Assembly: GCF_006124995.1 (NCBI RefSeq)
Contig: NZ_QEWN01000129.1
Location: 1-64,000, forward strand
Source of the DNA: Vibrio sp. Hep-1b-8
GTDB lineage: Bacteria; Pseudomonadota; Gammaproteobacteria; Enterobacterales; Vibrionaceae
Direction of reading: 5' to 3'
Length of the DNA: 64,000 nt
Of this stretch, positions 9,815 through 19,266 are shown piece by piece. A program made the translations under genes and the position numbers. Position 1 is the stretch's first letter. Each line of letters opens with the position of its first letter. The notes under the pieces are model-generated. The model saw nothing but the letters and a program-made list of their open reading frames with translations. It was not told where the DNA came from and made no database searches.

Positions 9815-10620
9815 TGAACCGTTATGAAAAGCTATTCACGCGCTTAAACGATGCCAATCAAGGTGCTTTCGTTCCGTTCGTAACGGTTTGCGATCCTAAT
9901 CCTGAGCAGTCATTCAAAATCATGGAAACCTTGGTTGAGTCTGGTGCAGATGCCCTTGAGTTAGGTATTCCATTCTCAGATCCTCTGGCAGACGGCCCTA
10001 CCATTCAAGGAGCGAACATTCGTGCTCTTGAGGCGAGTGCAACACCTGATATCTGCTTTGATATGATCGCGAAGATTCGTAGCAAATATCCAGATCTACC
10101 AATTGGTCTGCTTATGTACGCGAACCTAGTTTACTCACGTGGGATAGATAACTTCTACCAACGCTGCGCGAATGCAGGTATTGACTCTGTGCTTATCGCA
10201 GACGTTCCGACCAACGAAAGTAGCGAGTTTGTCGCTGCGGCTGAAAAGTTTGGCATTCATCCAATTTTTATCGCACCGCCAACAGCGAGTGACGAGACGC
10301 TTAAGCAAGTTTCTCAACTGGGTGGTGGCTATACCTATCTACTTTCTCGAGCTGGTGTTACTGGTGCAGAAACCAAAGCCAACATGCCCGTGGGTGACAT
10401 GCTAGAGAAACTAAAACGCTTTGATGCGCCACCAGCGTTGCTAGGATTTGGTATTTCAGAACCCGCTCAGGTAAAGCAGGCGATTGAATCTGGTGCTGCG
10501 GGGGCGATTTCGGGCTCGGCGGTGGTCAAAACCATCGAAAATAACCTTGATGACCCACAACAAATGTTAAATCAACTGGCAAACTTTGTTTCTTCAATGA
10601 AGTCAGCAACACATAAGTAA
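9814..10620 (+). CDS. trpA: Tryptophan synthase alpha chain
   Basis: 268 aa TIM barrel that cleaves indole-3-glycerol phosphate to indole, which is channelled to TrpB. The catalytic Glu and Asp are in [16 protein letters not shown]. Other conserved features are [20 protein letters not shown] and [10 protein letters not shown]. It is the last gene of the operon and is followed by a strong terminator. Confidence 0.98.
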   Translation: MNRYEKLFTRLNDANQGAFVPFVTVCDPNPEQSFKIMETLVESGADALELGIPFSDPLADGPTIQGANIRALEASATPDICFDMIAKIRSKYPDLPIGLLMYANLVYSRGIDNFYQRCANAGIDSVLIADVPTNESSEFVAAAEKFGIHPIFIAPPTASDETLKQVSQLGGGYTYLLSRAGVTGAETKANMPVGDMLEKLKRFDAPPALLGFGISEPAQVKQAIESGAAGAISGSAVVKTIENNLDDPQQMLNQLANFVSSMKSATHK

Positions 10621-10645
10621 CGTGTTAGCCATCTAAACTTCTATG

Positions 10646-10688
10646 AGATCAGCTTCTTATCAAGCATAAAAAGCTGATCTTTTTTTTA
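10646..10688 (+). terminator. trp operon terminator
   Basis: AGATCAGCTT at 10646-10655 pairs perfectly with AAGCTGATCT at 10671-10680, followed by a run of nine T. Confidence 0.93.
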
Positions 10689-10764
10689 ACAAACCCCACC
10701 CTTTGTTGCCACTGCTAAACAACTGAAATAAGCAATCATTTCACCCCAAACCATCACCACATCA

Positions 10765-10784
10765 AATAGCAAACGGTTGCTATT
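10765..10784. promoter_or_regulatory. Inverted repeat upstream of the symporter gene
   Basis: AATAGCAA, a four-base spacer ACGG, then TTGCTATT: a perfect 8-bp inverted repeat about 175 bp before the symporter start. The size suits a dimeric regulator site; the regulator is unknown. The rest of the stretch 10689-10958 is AT-rich with no gene seen. Confidence 0.4.
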
Positions 10785-10958
10785 GAGCAAAAAATTAGCA
10801 CTCGTCAATAAATCATCGAATAATCCGTTCAACATGCCCTGTTCGATATTGCTAAATGTAAAAATTAAGTGTACAACTCACGACGAAATTATTATCCAAT
10901 TACAAGTTTTCTCTTGGTGGGTAATTCTAGGAATTTAAATTTTCTTAGCACAGAGGTT

Positions 10959-12215
10959 ATGGAAGTGTTAAAACAAAAGAATTTACTAAGCAACATTGGC
11001 GTACAAGTCGTTATTGCCATGATCCTGGGTACTGCCGTTGGTGCCTTCATGGGTGACAGCGCTACCATGTTCGCTCCACTTGGTGCGATTTTTATTAACC
11101 TAATCAAAATGCTGGTTATTCCTTTAGTTGCGGTTGCCCTGATCTCAGGTGCGGCAGGCCTAGGTAACAGCCAGTCTGCTGGTAAAGTGGGTCTAGTAAC
11201 TTTAGGTTACTTCGGTCTAACTTCAGCATTAGCCGTTGCACTTGCGCTGTTTATGGGTGAAGTATTCAAGCCTGGACTTGGCATCGACGTATCAGGCGTT
11301 GAAGGCATGTTCTCAGCAGAATACGCTTCTAAAGGTGAGCTACCTACTTTCTGGGCAACCATTACTGGTATGATCCCAACTAACGTTTTCCAATCACTTA
11401 ACGAAGCAAACATCCTTCAGATTCTGGTTTTCTGTATGTTCTTTGGTATTGCAATTTCTAAGCAGTCAAAAGAGCGTCGCGAACCAATCATGAATGGCGT
11501 GAACTGTATTGTTGATGCAATGGTATGGATGATCAACAAAGTCATGATCATTGCTCCAATTGGTGTATTCGGTCTGATGGCTGAAGCGGTCGGTACGTTT
11601 GGTTTTGGCGCGCTGATGGTCGTCTTCAAACTATTCGTTGTTTACGTTGCCGCTATCATGATCTTCGGCTTCATCGCTTACCCATTAATGGTGCATATCT
11701 TCACTAAGACTTCAGCGAAAAAATTCCTTGTTGCTATGAAGAAACCACAAGCGGTTGCACTATCAACAGCGTCATCTATGGCGACGCTTCCTGTAACAAT
11801 GGATACCGTTGAAAATGAACTAGGCGTAAGAAACTCTACCGCGTCGTTTGTTCTGCCTCTAGGTGCAACCATCAACATGTCTGGTAACGCAATTTACTAC
11901 GGTCTAGTGGCAATCTTCTTTGCTCAGCTATTCAATATCGACCTAGGTATCGGCGCTTACATCGCGATCATCGTGACCTCTACACTGGGTGCGGTTGGCC
12001 AGGCGGGTGTTCCAGGTCCTTCTTTCCTTGTTGTCGCTGTTCTTCTGGCTGCTGGTATTCCAATTGAAGGTCTACCGCTACTGTTCGCTCTAGACCGTAT
12101 CTTCGATATGATTCGTACAGCACTTAACATCACTGGTGATGCAGCGTGTGCAGTTATCGTCGACGCGCTTATTGAAGAAGAAGCACAACAAGAGATGAAA
12201 CAGCAACAAGCTTGA
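10959..12215 (+). CDS. Dicarboxylate/amino acid:cation symporter (DAACS family)
   Basis: 418 aa from the start chosen here, MEVLKQKNLLSNIG. An in-frame ATG at 10869 would add 30 residues unlike the family's N terminus. A GTG at 10965 has better spacing (8 bp) from the AGAGG at 10952 and is also possible. The protein is highly hydrophobic with about eight membrane segments and two re-entrant loops. The serine-rich motif TASSMATLPVTM and the substrate/cation motif LPLGATINMSGNAIYYG place it with GltP/DctA-type symporters. ITGDAACAVIVD near the C terminus is also typical. The substrate (glutamate, aspartate, serine or C4-dicarboxylate) cannot be told from sequence. Monocistronic, with its own terminator. 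Confidence 0.92.
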   Translation: MEVLKQKNLLSNIGVQVVIAMILGTAVGAFMGDSATMFAPLGAIFINLIKMLVIPLVAVALISGAAGLGNSQSAGKVGLVTLGYFGLTSALAVALALFMGEVFKPGLGIDVSGVEGMFSAEYASKGELPTFWATITGMIPTNVFQSLNEANILQILVFCMFFGIAISKQSKERREPIMNGVNCIVDAMVWMINKVMIIAPIGVFGLMAEAVGTFGFGALMVVFKLFVVYVAAIMIFGFIAYPLMVHIFTKTSAKKFLVAMKKPQAVALSTASSMATLPVTMDTVENELGVRNSTASFVLPLGATINMSGNAIYYGLVAIFFAQLFNIDLGIGAYIAIIVTSTLGAVGQAGVPGPSFLVVAVLLAAGIPIEGLPLLFALDRIFDMIRTALNITGDAACAVIVDALIEEEAQQEMKQQQA

Positions 12216-12240
12216 TGCTTCTCGATATTCAGTTAATAGA

Positions 12241-12266
12241 AAGCCACTCAAAAGAGTGGCTTTTTT
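12241..12266 (+). terminator. Terminator after the symporter gene
   Basis: AAGCCACTC and GAGTGGCTT around an AAAA loop, followed by six T. Confidence 0.92.
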
Positions 12267-12538
12267 GTGTCTGTCATACTTTGAGAACCTGCGAAGCTAT
12301 GACCAGAACATTATGATTCCATGCTCACTTAGAGTGTCAGATATGGCGTGACAAGACGATGAATATTCACTCAGCACGTTGCCGGCGACACGCGTGGCTA
12401 AAGAGGCAAGCTTGCCAAAGCGCGATATTCTGTGTGTAGGTATGTTTCTCTGTTTTGTCGCCATAATACTTCTCTGCGGGTTTTACCCTTGTATACGTGC
12501 AAACTCAATCAACAGGCTTAAACCAAGCATAACTATTG

Positions 12539-14347
12539 TCAGTGAAGGGGTTTGAATTGCAGCTCAACCAGACGCTGGTAAAGCTCACAACTCTTCATCA
12601 GTGAGTCGTGGTTGCCAACATCAACCAATTTGCCTTGATCAAGTACCGCAATCTTATCTGCGTGTTTGATTGTCGAGAGACGGTGAGCAATGATGATGGT
12701 TGTGCGCCCTTGCATTAGTTCTTCCAATGCGCGTTGAACGTGATGTTCACTCTCGCTATCTAGTGCACTGGTCGCTTCATCTAACAGCAAAATGTTGGGA
12801 TCTTTTAGAATCGCTCGCGCGATTGCAATTCGTTGTCGTTGCCCGCCCGAAAGGCGTACGCCCCGCTCGCCCAAAAAGCTGTTATAGCCCTGTGGCAAAT
12901 CGACAATAAATTCATGAGCGTGCGCCTGTTTAGCGGCAGCGATGACTTGCTCATCCGTCGCTTGAGGATTGCCGTAGCGGATATTGTGAAAAACATCATG
13001 ACTAAAAAGGGCTGGCTGTTGCGGTACCAACGCCATTCTTTGGCGCAAATCGCTCGGCGTGAAATCACGCACATCGACTCCCCCTAACGTTACTCGTCCA
13101 CTCTGAGGGTCATAGAATCGCTGGAGAAGTTCGAACAGCGTCGTTTTGCCAGCGCCAGAAGGCCCGACCAAAGCGAGTACTTTCCCTTCTTCTACGGCTA
13201 AATTGAGCTGGCTCAGTGCCGCTTGATCCGGTCTTGAAGGGTAATGAAAGTTAACTGCCTCGAAGGTCACATCGGCGCTGAGTTGGGCGGGGATCCGCTT
13301 AGTTTCAGCAGGCGCGGTAATGTGGCTTTCTACCTGAAGAATCTCTATCAAACGTTCCGTTGCACCTGCGGCGCGTTGTAGCTCCCCCATCACTTCTGAA
13401 ATCGTGGCAAGTGAAGATGCCACCATGATGGCATAGAACACAAATGCAGCGAGATCGCCAGCACTCATTGCCCCGTTAATCACATCGCTACCGCCAACCC
13501 ACAACATGCCCGATATCGCGCTGAAAACGATGACGATAACGCCAGAAATGAGTATCGCTCGCTGCTTTACCCGTTTACGACCAATGGAGTAAGCACGTTC
13601 AACTTGATTGGCAAAAAATGCTGTCTCTTGGGATTCTCGGCTGTAGCTTTGTACGGTTTTTATTTGTTCAATCGCTTCTCCAGCGTAGCTGCCTACGTCG
13701 GCCATCGAGTCCTGACTCTGACGAGATAATGCACGAACTTTGCGCCCATAAAATAGGATTGGCACCAGTATAAAAGGCACGCTAGCAAGCACGATCAAAG
13801 TCAGTTTGATGTTGGTGGCAAACAGCATGATGATTGCCCCCACACACATTAACGCACTGCGCATTGCCATAGAGAAGGAGGAGCCGATGATACTTTGCAG
13901 CAAGGTAGTATCGGTGGTGATACGAGACATGATGTCACCACTGCCATTGGTCTCGAAATAGCTCGGGTGTAGCGTGATAACATGATTAAACACCGCGAGG
14001 CGGATGTCGGCGCTGACGCGCTCACCCACTGATGACACAAGATAAAAACGGAAAAATGTCCCCACGGAAATGAGCAGTGTGATAAGTAAGATAAAAACGA
14101 TCGCGCTATTGAGCTCTTCAATCGACTGCTGAGCAAATCCTTGGTCGATTAATACTCTTACCCCTTGGCCGACTGCCAGTGTCAACGAGGCGGTAAAAAC
14201 GAGAGCAATCAGCGCCGCCGCCACTTTGAGCTTATATGGTCTGATGAAGGTCATTAACTCTAGCAATATGCTGAGATTCTTGTTGTCAGGTTTTGAAAAC
14301 GTCGCTGTCGATGCTGAATCGTTACGAACTGGGATTTGCGATTGCAT
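12539..14347 (-). CDS. ABC exporter, fused permease-ATPase (MsbA/multidrug type)
   Basis: 602 aa half-transporter. Six membrane segments lie in about residues 35-320 and a nucleotide-binding domain in about 355-600. Walker A is GPSGAGKTT, the signature is RLSGGQRQRIAIARA, and Walker B is NILLLDEATSALD; the H-loop is IIAHRLST. It would work as a homodimer exporting a lipid or drug. It is not the essential msbA by context, since lpxK is absent. The first about 30 residues are polar and variable. It is alone on the minus strand between the symporter and a small porin-like gene. The substrate is unknown. Confidence 0.92.
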   Translation of the reverse strand: MQSQIPVRNDSASTATFSKPDNKNLSILLELMTFIRPYKLKVAAALIALVFTASLTLAVGQGVRVLIDQGFAQQSIEELNSAIVFILLITLLISVGTFFRFYLVSSVGERVSADIRLAVFNHVITLHPSYFETNGSGDIMSRITTDTTLLQSIIGSSFSMAMRSALMCVGAIIMLFATNIKLTLIVLASVPFILVPILFYGRKVRALSRQSQDSMADVGSYAGEAIEQIKTVQSYSRESQETAFFANQVERAYSIGRKRVKQRAILISGVIVIVFSAISGMLWVGGSDVINGAMSAGDLAAFVFYAIMVASSLATISEVMGELQRAAGATERLIEILQVESHITAPAETKRIPAQLSADVTFEAVNFHYPSRPDQAALSQLNLAVEEGKVLALVGPSGAGKTTLFELLQRFYDPQSGRVTLGGVDVRDFTPSDLRQRMALVPQQPALFSHDVFHNIRYGNPQATDEQVIAAAKQAHAHEFIVDLPQGYNSFLGERGVRLSGGQRQRIAIARAILKDPNILLLDEATSALDSESEHHVQRALEELMQGRTTIIIAHRLSTIKHADKIAVLDQGKLVDVGNHDSLMKSCELYQRLVELQFKPLH

Positions 14348-14451
14348 AACACGGCCTTGTGATTATCAAATTGCAGCGGGGTTCGCTTAACAATGCCTCA
14401 CTAGACTATCGCTAGTTGGTAAAGATAGAAACCGTTTCCCTATCGAGTTGG

Positions 14452-14480
14452 CAAAAAAAAGCCTGACCGGAGTCAGGCTT
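14452..14480 (-). terminator. Terminator after the small outer-membrane barrel gene
   Basis: On the minus strand AAGCCTGAC and GTCAGGCTT form a stem followed by eight T. Confidence 0.9.
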
Positions 14481-14501
14481 TAAGTCATTCTATCCTATTG
14501 A

Positions 14502-14999
14502 TTATAGGAAGTGGAAAGTCGCGTTAAGAGAGAAGTTCTTAACGTCTTCTTCTTTCATTGAGAATACGTTGTAGCTTGCGCCTAGTGAAATTGGACCCAT
14601 TACAAAGTACTCAGCGCCAACACCGTACATCATGTCAATTTCGTCTTCTTTGAAATCGCTATTACGGCCAGTCAGTTCGTAAGAGTGAATACCCGCTTTT
14701 GCGTAAATGTGAAGCGGACCAAAATCGATGCTTGGTTTTGCTGCGAAGTAAACAGCTGAACCTTCAAGATCGCGTACTACACCACCGTAATTCACATTGT
14801 CGAAATCACCAAAGTTTTGGTAACCCGCTTCCAAGCCGATGAATGGAAGAATGCCTGTACCAACGTGAACGTTGTACGAGGTTGATGATTCATTGCCCAG
14901 ATCCGCTTGACCCACACTTGCGCTGCCGTAAATCCAAGAGTCCGCAGAAGCTGTAGCTGATGCGCCAATCAGAGCTAGCGCGAGTAGTGTCTTTTTCAT
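14502..14999 (-). CDS. Small outer-membrane beta-barrel protein
   Basis: 165 aa. A signal peptide (MKKTLLALALIGASATASA) is followed by about 145 residues of alternating hydrophobic strands ending in a C-terminal aromatic/leucine pattern (SLNATFHFL). This fits an eight-stranded OmpX/OmpA-type barrel inserted by the Bam complex. Strand pairs such as WIYGSASVGQADLG and GIHSYELTGRNSDF support this. The family beyond a general outer-membrane beta-barrel is not recognised. It has its own terminator and about 100 bp to hrpA upstream. Confidence 0.85.
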   Translation of the reverse strand: MKKTLLALALIGASATASADSWIYGSASVGQADLGNESSTSYNVHVGTGILPFIGLEAGYQNFGDFDNVNYGGVVRDLEGSAVYFAAKPSIDFGPLHIYAKAGIHSYELTGRNSDFKEDEIDMMYGVGAEYFVMGPISLGASYNVFSMKEEDVKNFSLNATFHFL

Positions 15000-15102
15000 A
15001 ATAAACCTTCTCTAGTTATAAGTTGCAGAAGCTAAGGCTGGCAAGCTTCTGCCGTATTTGTCAAAATTCCGAACTGTATATTTACTGATGCAATTTGCAT
15101 AC

Positions 15103-18100
15103 CTAACAGGCATCAATTGCCATTTTAACTCGTTTGTCCGATACCGGATATGGTGTACCAAGTTGCTGAGCAAAGAAACTCACCCTCAATTCCTCTAACA
15201 TCCAACGCACTTCTTTGACGTTATCAGGCACGGCAACACCCTTAGGTATCTTGTTAAGCAGCTCTTTGTAATCATTGCTGACCGACTCAATCTTGAGCAT
15301 GTGCAAACGATCTTTGTTAGGGTCGATCGGCAGTTTTTCCATCCGACGCTCAATGGCCTTCATATAGCGAAGAATATCGGGTAGACGTTTCCAACCACAC
15401 TCTGTCGCAAAACCTTTGAAGATTAACCCTTCAATTTGCGCTTTAATGTCAGACAGGGCAAAAGCCATCGTAAAGTCAATCTTGCCTTTCAGCTTCTTAT
15501 TGATATTAAAAGCCGTTGTTAAAATTGTCTCTACTTGTTGAGCAATTTCTACCACAGTGTCACCTAATTCAGCGCGTACGTGCTCTTTAAGCTGTTCGAA
15601 CTGTTCTGGCTCCCACACCAAACCACCTTTCTCTTCTATCAATTTATCAACACCACAAGCGATACAGTCATCGATGAGATCGAGAACTTTACCGTAAGGG
15701 TTGAAGTACAAACCGAGCTTCGATTTGTTTGGCAAGTTGGTATGCAGATATTTAATCGGTGACGGTACGTTTAACAATATCAAACGGCGCTGACCGGCTT
15801 TCATTGCTGAAATTTGCTCATACTCGGTTTCGTATAGCTTGATTTCGACGCTGTCTTTGCTGTCAACGATCGCTGGATACGCTTTAACGTCATAACCACC
15901 GCGTTTCTGCTGATAAACTTTCGGTAGCTCGCCAAAGCTCCAAGTGTGCAAACCCTGCTGCTCAATATCATCGTCAGCAACTTTTGACAGGGTTTCCTGC
16001 ACCTTATCTTTTAAGCTCTCTTTGAGTTCATGAAGGTTACGATGCTCTCTGAGCTTGCGGTTGCGATGATCAACGGCACGGAAAGTCACCTTCAAGTGGT
16101 CGGGAACTTGCTCTAGATTCCAATCTTCGCGAAGTACTTCTACCCCCGTCATTCGACGTAACTCTTTCTCCAATGAATCCAGCAATGGCGACTCAAAAGG
16201 CGTCGAGCGTGCTAAAAATGCATCAGCGTAGTTAGGGGCTGGCACAAAATTCTTACGAATAGTCTTTGGTAACGACTTGATAAGGCTGACCACCAGCTCA
16301 TGACGTAAACCAGGAATTTGCCAATCAAAACCAGCGGGTTCTACTTGGTTTAATATTGGCAGCGGCAGATGAACCGTTACACCGTCGTTATCTTCGCCAG
16401 GCTCAAACTGATAACTTAGTTTGAGTTTTAACCCATTCTGGTGCCAGAAGTTAGGGTAATCCAGATCAGTGACATGACTGGCATCGCCTTTAAATAGCAT
16501 CTCTTTTTCAAAATTCAGTAGCTCTGAGTTTTGTTTCGATGCGTTCTTCCACCAAGTATCAAAATGTTTGCCAGACACAACTTCGGTGCCCACGCGCTGA
16601 TCGTAGAAATCAAACAGTTCATCATCGTCAACCAGAATGTCACGGCGACGAGATTTGTGTTCGAGCTCTTCAACTTCTTGCAATAACTTACGGTTTTGCT
16701 TAAAGAAAGCATGTTTGGTTTCCCACTCTCCTTCCACTAAAGCACTGCGAATAAAGAGTTCACGGCTGACGACTGGGTCAATGTTGCCGTAGTTAACCAA
16801 ACGCTTTGGTACAATAGGCACGCCGTAAAGCATCACTTTTTCGTGAGCCATAACCGCAGCACGTTTTTTCGACCAATGTGGTTCGCTGTAACTGCGTTTA
16901 ATCAGATGCTTCGCTAAAGGCTCAATCCACTCTGGCTGAATCTTGGCGATAATACGCCCCCATAGCTTGGAGGTCTCCACCAACTCAGCCGACATGATCC
17001 ACTTCGGCTGTTTTTTGAACAGACCTGAGGCTGGAAAAATATGAAAACGAGCGTTACGTGCGCCTTGATAATCATTTTTCTCTTGGTCTTTCATACCAAT
17101 ATGAGAAAGCAAACCAACTAAAATCGCACTGTGCACACCTTGGTAGCTCGCCGGTTCGTCATTGAGTTTAAAGTCCATTTCACGCATTGATTGATGGACT
17201 TGGAAGTAGACATCCTGCCACTCACGAACACGCAAGTAGTTCAAATAATCTTGCTTGCACTGTTTGCGGAACTGGTTGCCCGTCAATGCCTTTTGTTGCT
17301 TCTGAATGTAATCCCAAAGGTTTACCAAAGTCATGAAATCTGAATCTTCATGGAAGAAGCGACGGTGCTTGTCATCCGAAGATTGCTGCTTGTCACTTGG
17401 ACGCTCACGAGGATCTTGGATCGAAAGCGCAGACGCTATGATCATTAGCTCCTTCAGTGCACCATATTTAGGCGCTTCAAGTACCATGCGTGCCAAGCGC
17501 GGATCGATAGGCAATCTTGCTAATTGGCGTCCAATCGGCGTCAGGCGTTTTTTCGGGTCTTTCGCTTTTTCATTGATCGCACCCAACTCTTCCAGCAAAC
17601 GAACACCATCTTGGACATTTCGCTTATCTGGCGCTTCGACAAATGGGAAAGCTTCAATATCACCCAGTCCCAATGCCGTCATCTGCAAGATAACTGAAGC
17701 TAGGTTGGTACGCAGGATTTCTGGATCAGTAAACTCTGGACGAGCATTAAAATCCTCTTCTGAATACAAACGGATACAGATCCCTTCCTCAACACGACCA
17801 CATCGACCTTTACGCTGATTTGCACTTGCTTGAGAAACTGGCTCAATGGGAAGACGCTGTACTTTAGTTCGGTAACTGTAACGACTGATACGCGCAGTAC
17901 CAGGGTCAATCACGTATTTAATACCTGGTACCGTCAATGATGTTTCGGCTACGTTAGTTGCCAGCACAATTCGACGTCCGGCATGTGGCTGAAAGATCTT
18001 GTTCTGTTCGCCAGCTGACAATCTCGCATACAGAGGCACAATTTCTGTGCTCTTTAGATTGCGTTTTGCTAATGCATCAGCGGTATCACGGATTTCACGC

Positions 18101-18993
18101 TCACCGTTCATAAAGATCAGGATATCACCCAGACCCTCTTCACAAAGCTCGTCAACCGCATCGAAAATGCCCTGCAGTTGGTCACGGTCAACATCGTCAT
18201 CACCAAAAAGTGGACGGTAGCGTGTTTCAACAGGGTAAGTACGCCCCGACACTTCGATGATCGGTGCGTGACCAAAATGCTTAGAGAATCGCTCAGGATC
18301 GATCGTTGCAGACGTGATAATAATCTTTAAATCCGGACGACGCGGTAACAGCTCTTTGAGGTAGCCGAGAATAAAATCGATGTTAAGGCTACGTTCATGC
18401 GCTTCATCGATAATGATGGTGTCATACTGGTTCAGAAAACGGTCATGCTGAATTTCAGCCAGTAGAATACCGTCCGTCATTAACTTGATCTGTGTATTGT
18501 CAGAGATTTGGTCGTTAAAACGAACTTTATAACCCACAAACTCACCGAGCTGTGTTTCCATCTCTTGTGCAATACGACTAGCGACAGAGCGCGCCGCAAG
18601 ACGTCGAGGCTGGGTATGACCAATCAGACCATATTTTCCACGCCCGAGTTCGGCACAAATTTTTGGCAGCTGTGTCGTTTTTCCTGAACCGGTCTCACCT
18701 GCAACGATCACGACCTGATTCTCTGCTATCGCTTTCGCAATATCGTCTTTTTTCTGGCTGACGGGGAGGATTTCAGGGTATTCGATTGTTGGTGAGCTAT
18801 GCCCTCGCTGCTCTGCTTCCATCATAGACTTGGCAATATCAAGCGCAATCTCATCAAACACGGCAGAGCGTGAGGCGTCATTCTTAATTTTACTGGCACC
18901 CGAAATACGCTTACTCAAACGGAAGCGGTCGCGCAGCATGCACTCATTTAGGGCTTTACGTAACGTGGCTGCGCTATTTGTTGATGCAGTCAT
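15103..18993 (-). CDS. hrpA: ATP-dependent RNA helicase HrpA
   Basis: 1296 aa DEAH-box helicase, close to the E. coli length. Walker A is GETGSGKTT, the DEAH box is in IIIDEAHERS, and the SAT motif is IITSATIDP. Motif VI lies in QRKGRCGRVEEG. The helicase-associated and OB-fold regions follow, then a long C-terminal DUF3418-type region. Members of the family resolve stalled or colliding ribosomes and process mRNA. The frame can be extended to a TTG at 19026, but the ATG at 18993 (MTASTNSAATLRKAL) has an AAGAGA site and is preferred. Monocistronic. Confidence 0.95.
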   Translation of the reverse strand: MTASTNSAATLRKALNECMLRDRFRLSKRISGASKIKNDASRSAVFDEIALDIAKSMMEAEQRGHSSPTIEYPEILPVSQKKDDIAKAIAENQVVIVAGETGSGKTTQLPKICAELGRGKYGLIGHTQPRRLAARSVASRIAQEMETQLGEFVGYKVRFNDQISDNTQIKLMTDGILLAEIQHDRFLNQYDTIIIDEAHERSLNIDFILGYLKELLPRRPDLKIIITSATIDPERFSKHFGHAPIIEVSGRTYPVETRYRPLFGDDDVDRDQLQGIFDAVDELCEEGLGDILIFMNGEREIRDTADALAKRNLKSTEIVPLYARLSAGEQNKIFQPHAGRRIVLATNVAETSLTVPGIKYVIDPGTARISRYSYRTKVQRLPIEPVSQASANQRKGRCGRVEEGICIRLYSEEDFNARPEFTDPEILRTNLASVILQMTALGLGDIEAFPFVEAPDKRNVQDGVRLLEELGAINEKAKDPKKRLTPIGRQLARLPIDPRLARMVLEAPKYGALKELMIIASALSIQDPRERPSDKQQSSDDKHRRFFHEDSDFMTLVNLWDYIQKQQKALTGNQFRKQCKQDYLNYLRVREWQDVYFQVHQSMREMDFKLNDEPASYQGVHSAILVGLLSHIGMKDQEKNDYQGARNARFHIFPASGLFKKQPKWIMSAELVETSKLWGRIIAKIQPEWIEPLAKHLIKRSYSEPHWSKKRAAVMAHEKVMLYGVPIVPKRLVNYGNIDPVVSRELFIRSALVEGEWETKHAFFKQNRKLLQEVEELEHKSRRRDILVDDDELFDFYDQRVGTEVVSGKHFDTWWKNASKQNSELLNFEKEMLFKGDASHVTDLDYPNFWHQNGLKLKLSYQFEPGEDNDGVTVHLPLPILNQVEPAGFDWQIPGLRHELVVSLIKSLPKTIRKNFVPAPNYADAFLARSTPFESPLLDSLEKELRRMTGVEVLREDWNLEQVPDHLKVTFRAVDHRNRKLREHRNLHELKESLKDKVQETLSKVADDDIEQQGLHTWSFGELPKVYQQKRGGYDVKAYPAIVDSKDSVEIKLYETEYEQISAMKAGQRRLILLNVPSPIKYLHTNLPNKSKLGLYFNPYGKVLDLIDDCIACGVDKLIEEKGGLVWEPEQFEQLKEHVRAELGDTVVEIAQQVETILTTAFNINKKLKGKIDFTMAFALSDIKAQIEGLIFKGFATECGWKRLPDILRYMKAIERRMEKLPIDPNKDRLHMLKIESVSNDYKELLNKIPKGVAVPDNVKEVRWMLEELRVSFFAQQLGTPYPVSDKRVKMAIDAC

Positions 18994-19205
18994 GTTGGTC
19001 TCTTTTTTAGGCTGTGACGAAGTCAAAGCATTTCCTATTTTTTATTTCTCATTCAAAAGCGTGCGAATTGTATCACACAACTTACCGTCAGGCTTACACC
19101 ACTCTGTTCTGCAAACATGTTAGCGTCTAAACAAAGCTAGTGTTATACGAGTAAACCGTTCCCAGGAAGCACTATCATGGGCTCGTTAGAGTTTTAATGG
19201 CGATG

Positions 19206-19237
19206 AAAACCGAGCGGCATCACTGCCGCTCGGTTTT
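19206..19237. terminator. Bidirectional terminator after the double-barrel outer-membrane gene
   Basis: AAAACCGAGCGGCA and TGCCGCTCGGTTTT form a 14-bp stem. It sits 30 bp past the stop of the minus-strand gene starting at 20592. Confidence 0.9.
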
Positions 19238-19266
19238 AAGAGTTTGGCCCAGCTAATCGGCTCGGA

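Noticed and set aside
12539..14347. Identification as the essential lipid A flippase msbA
   Set aside because: lpxK and kdsB neighbours are absent; a general ABC exporter is safer.
18994..19026. Upstream TTG start for hrpA
   Set aside because: The ATG at 18993 has a better ribosome-binding site and gives the usual length.
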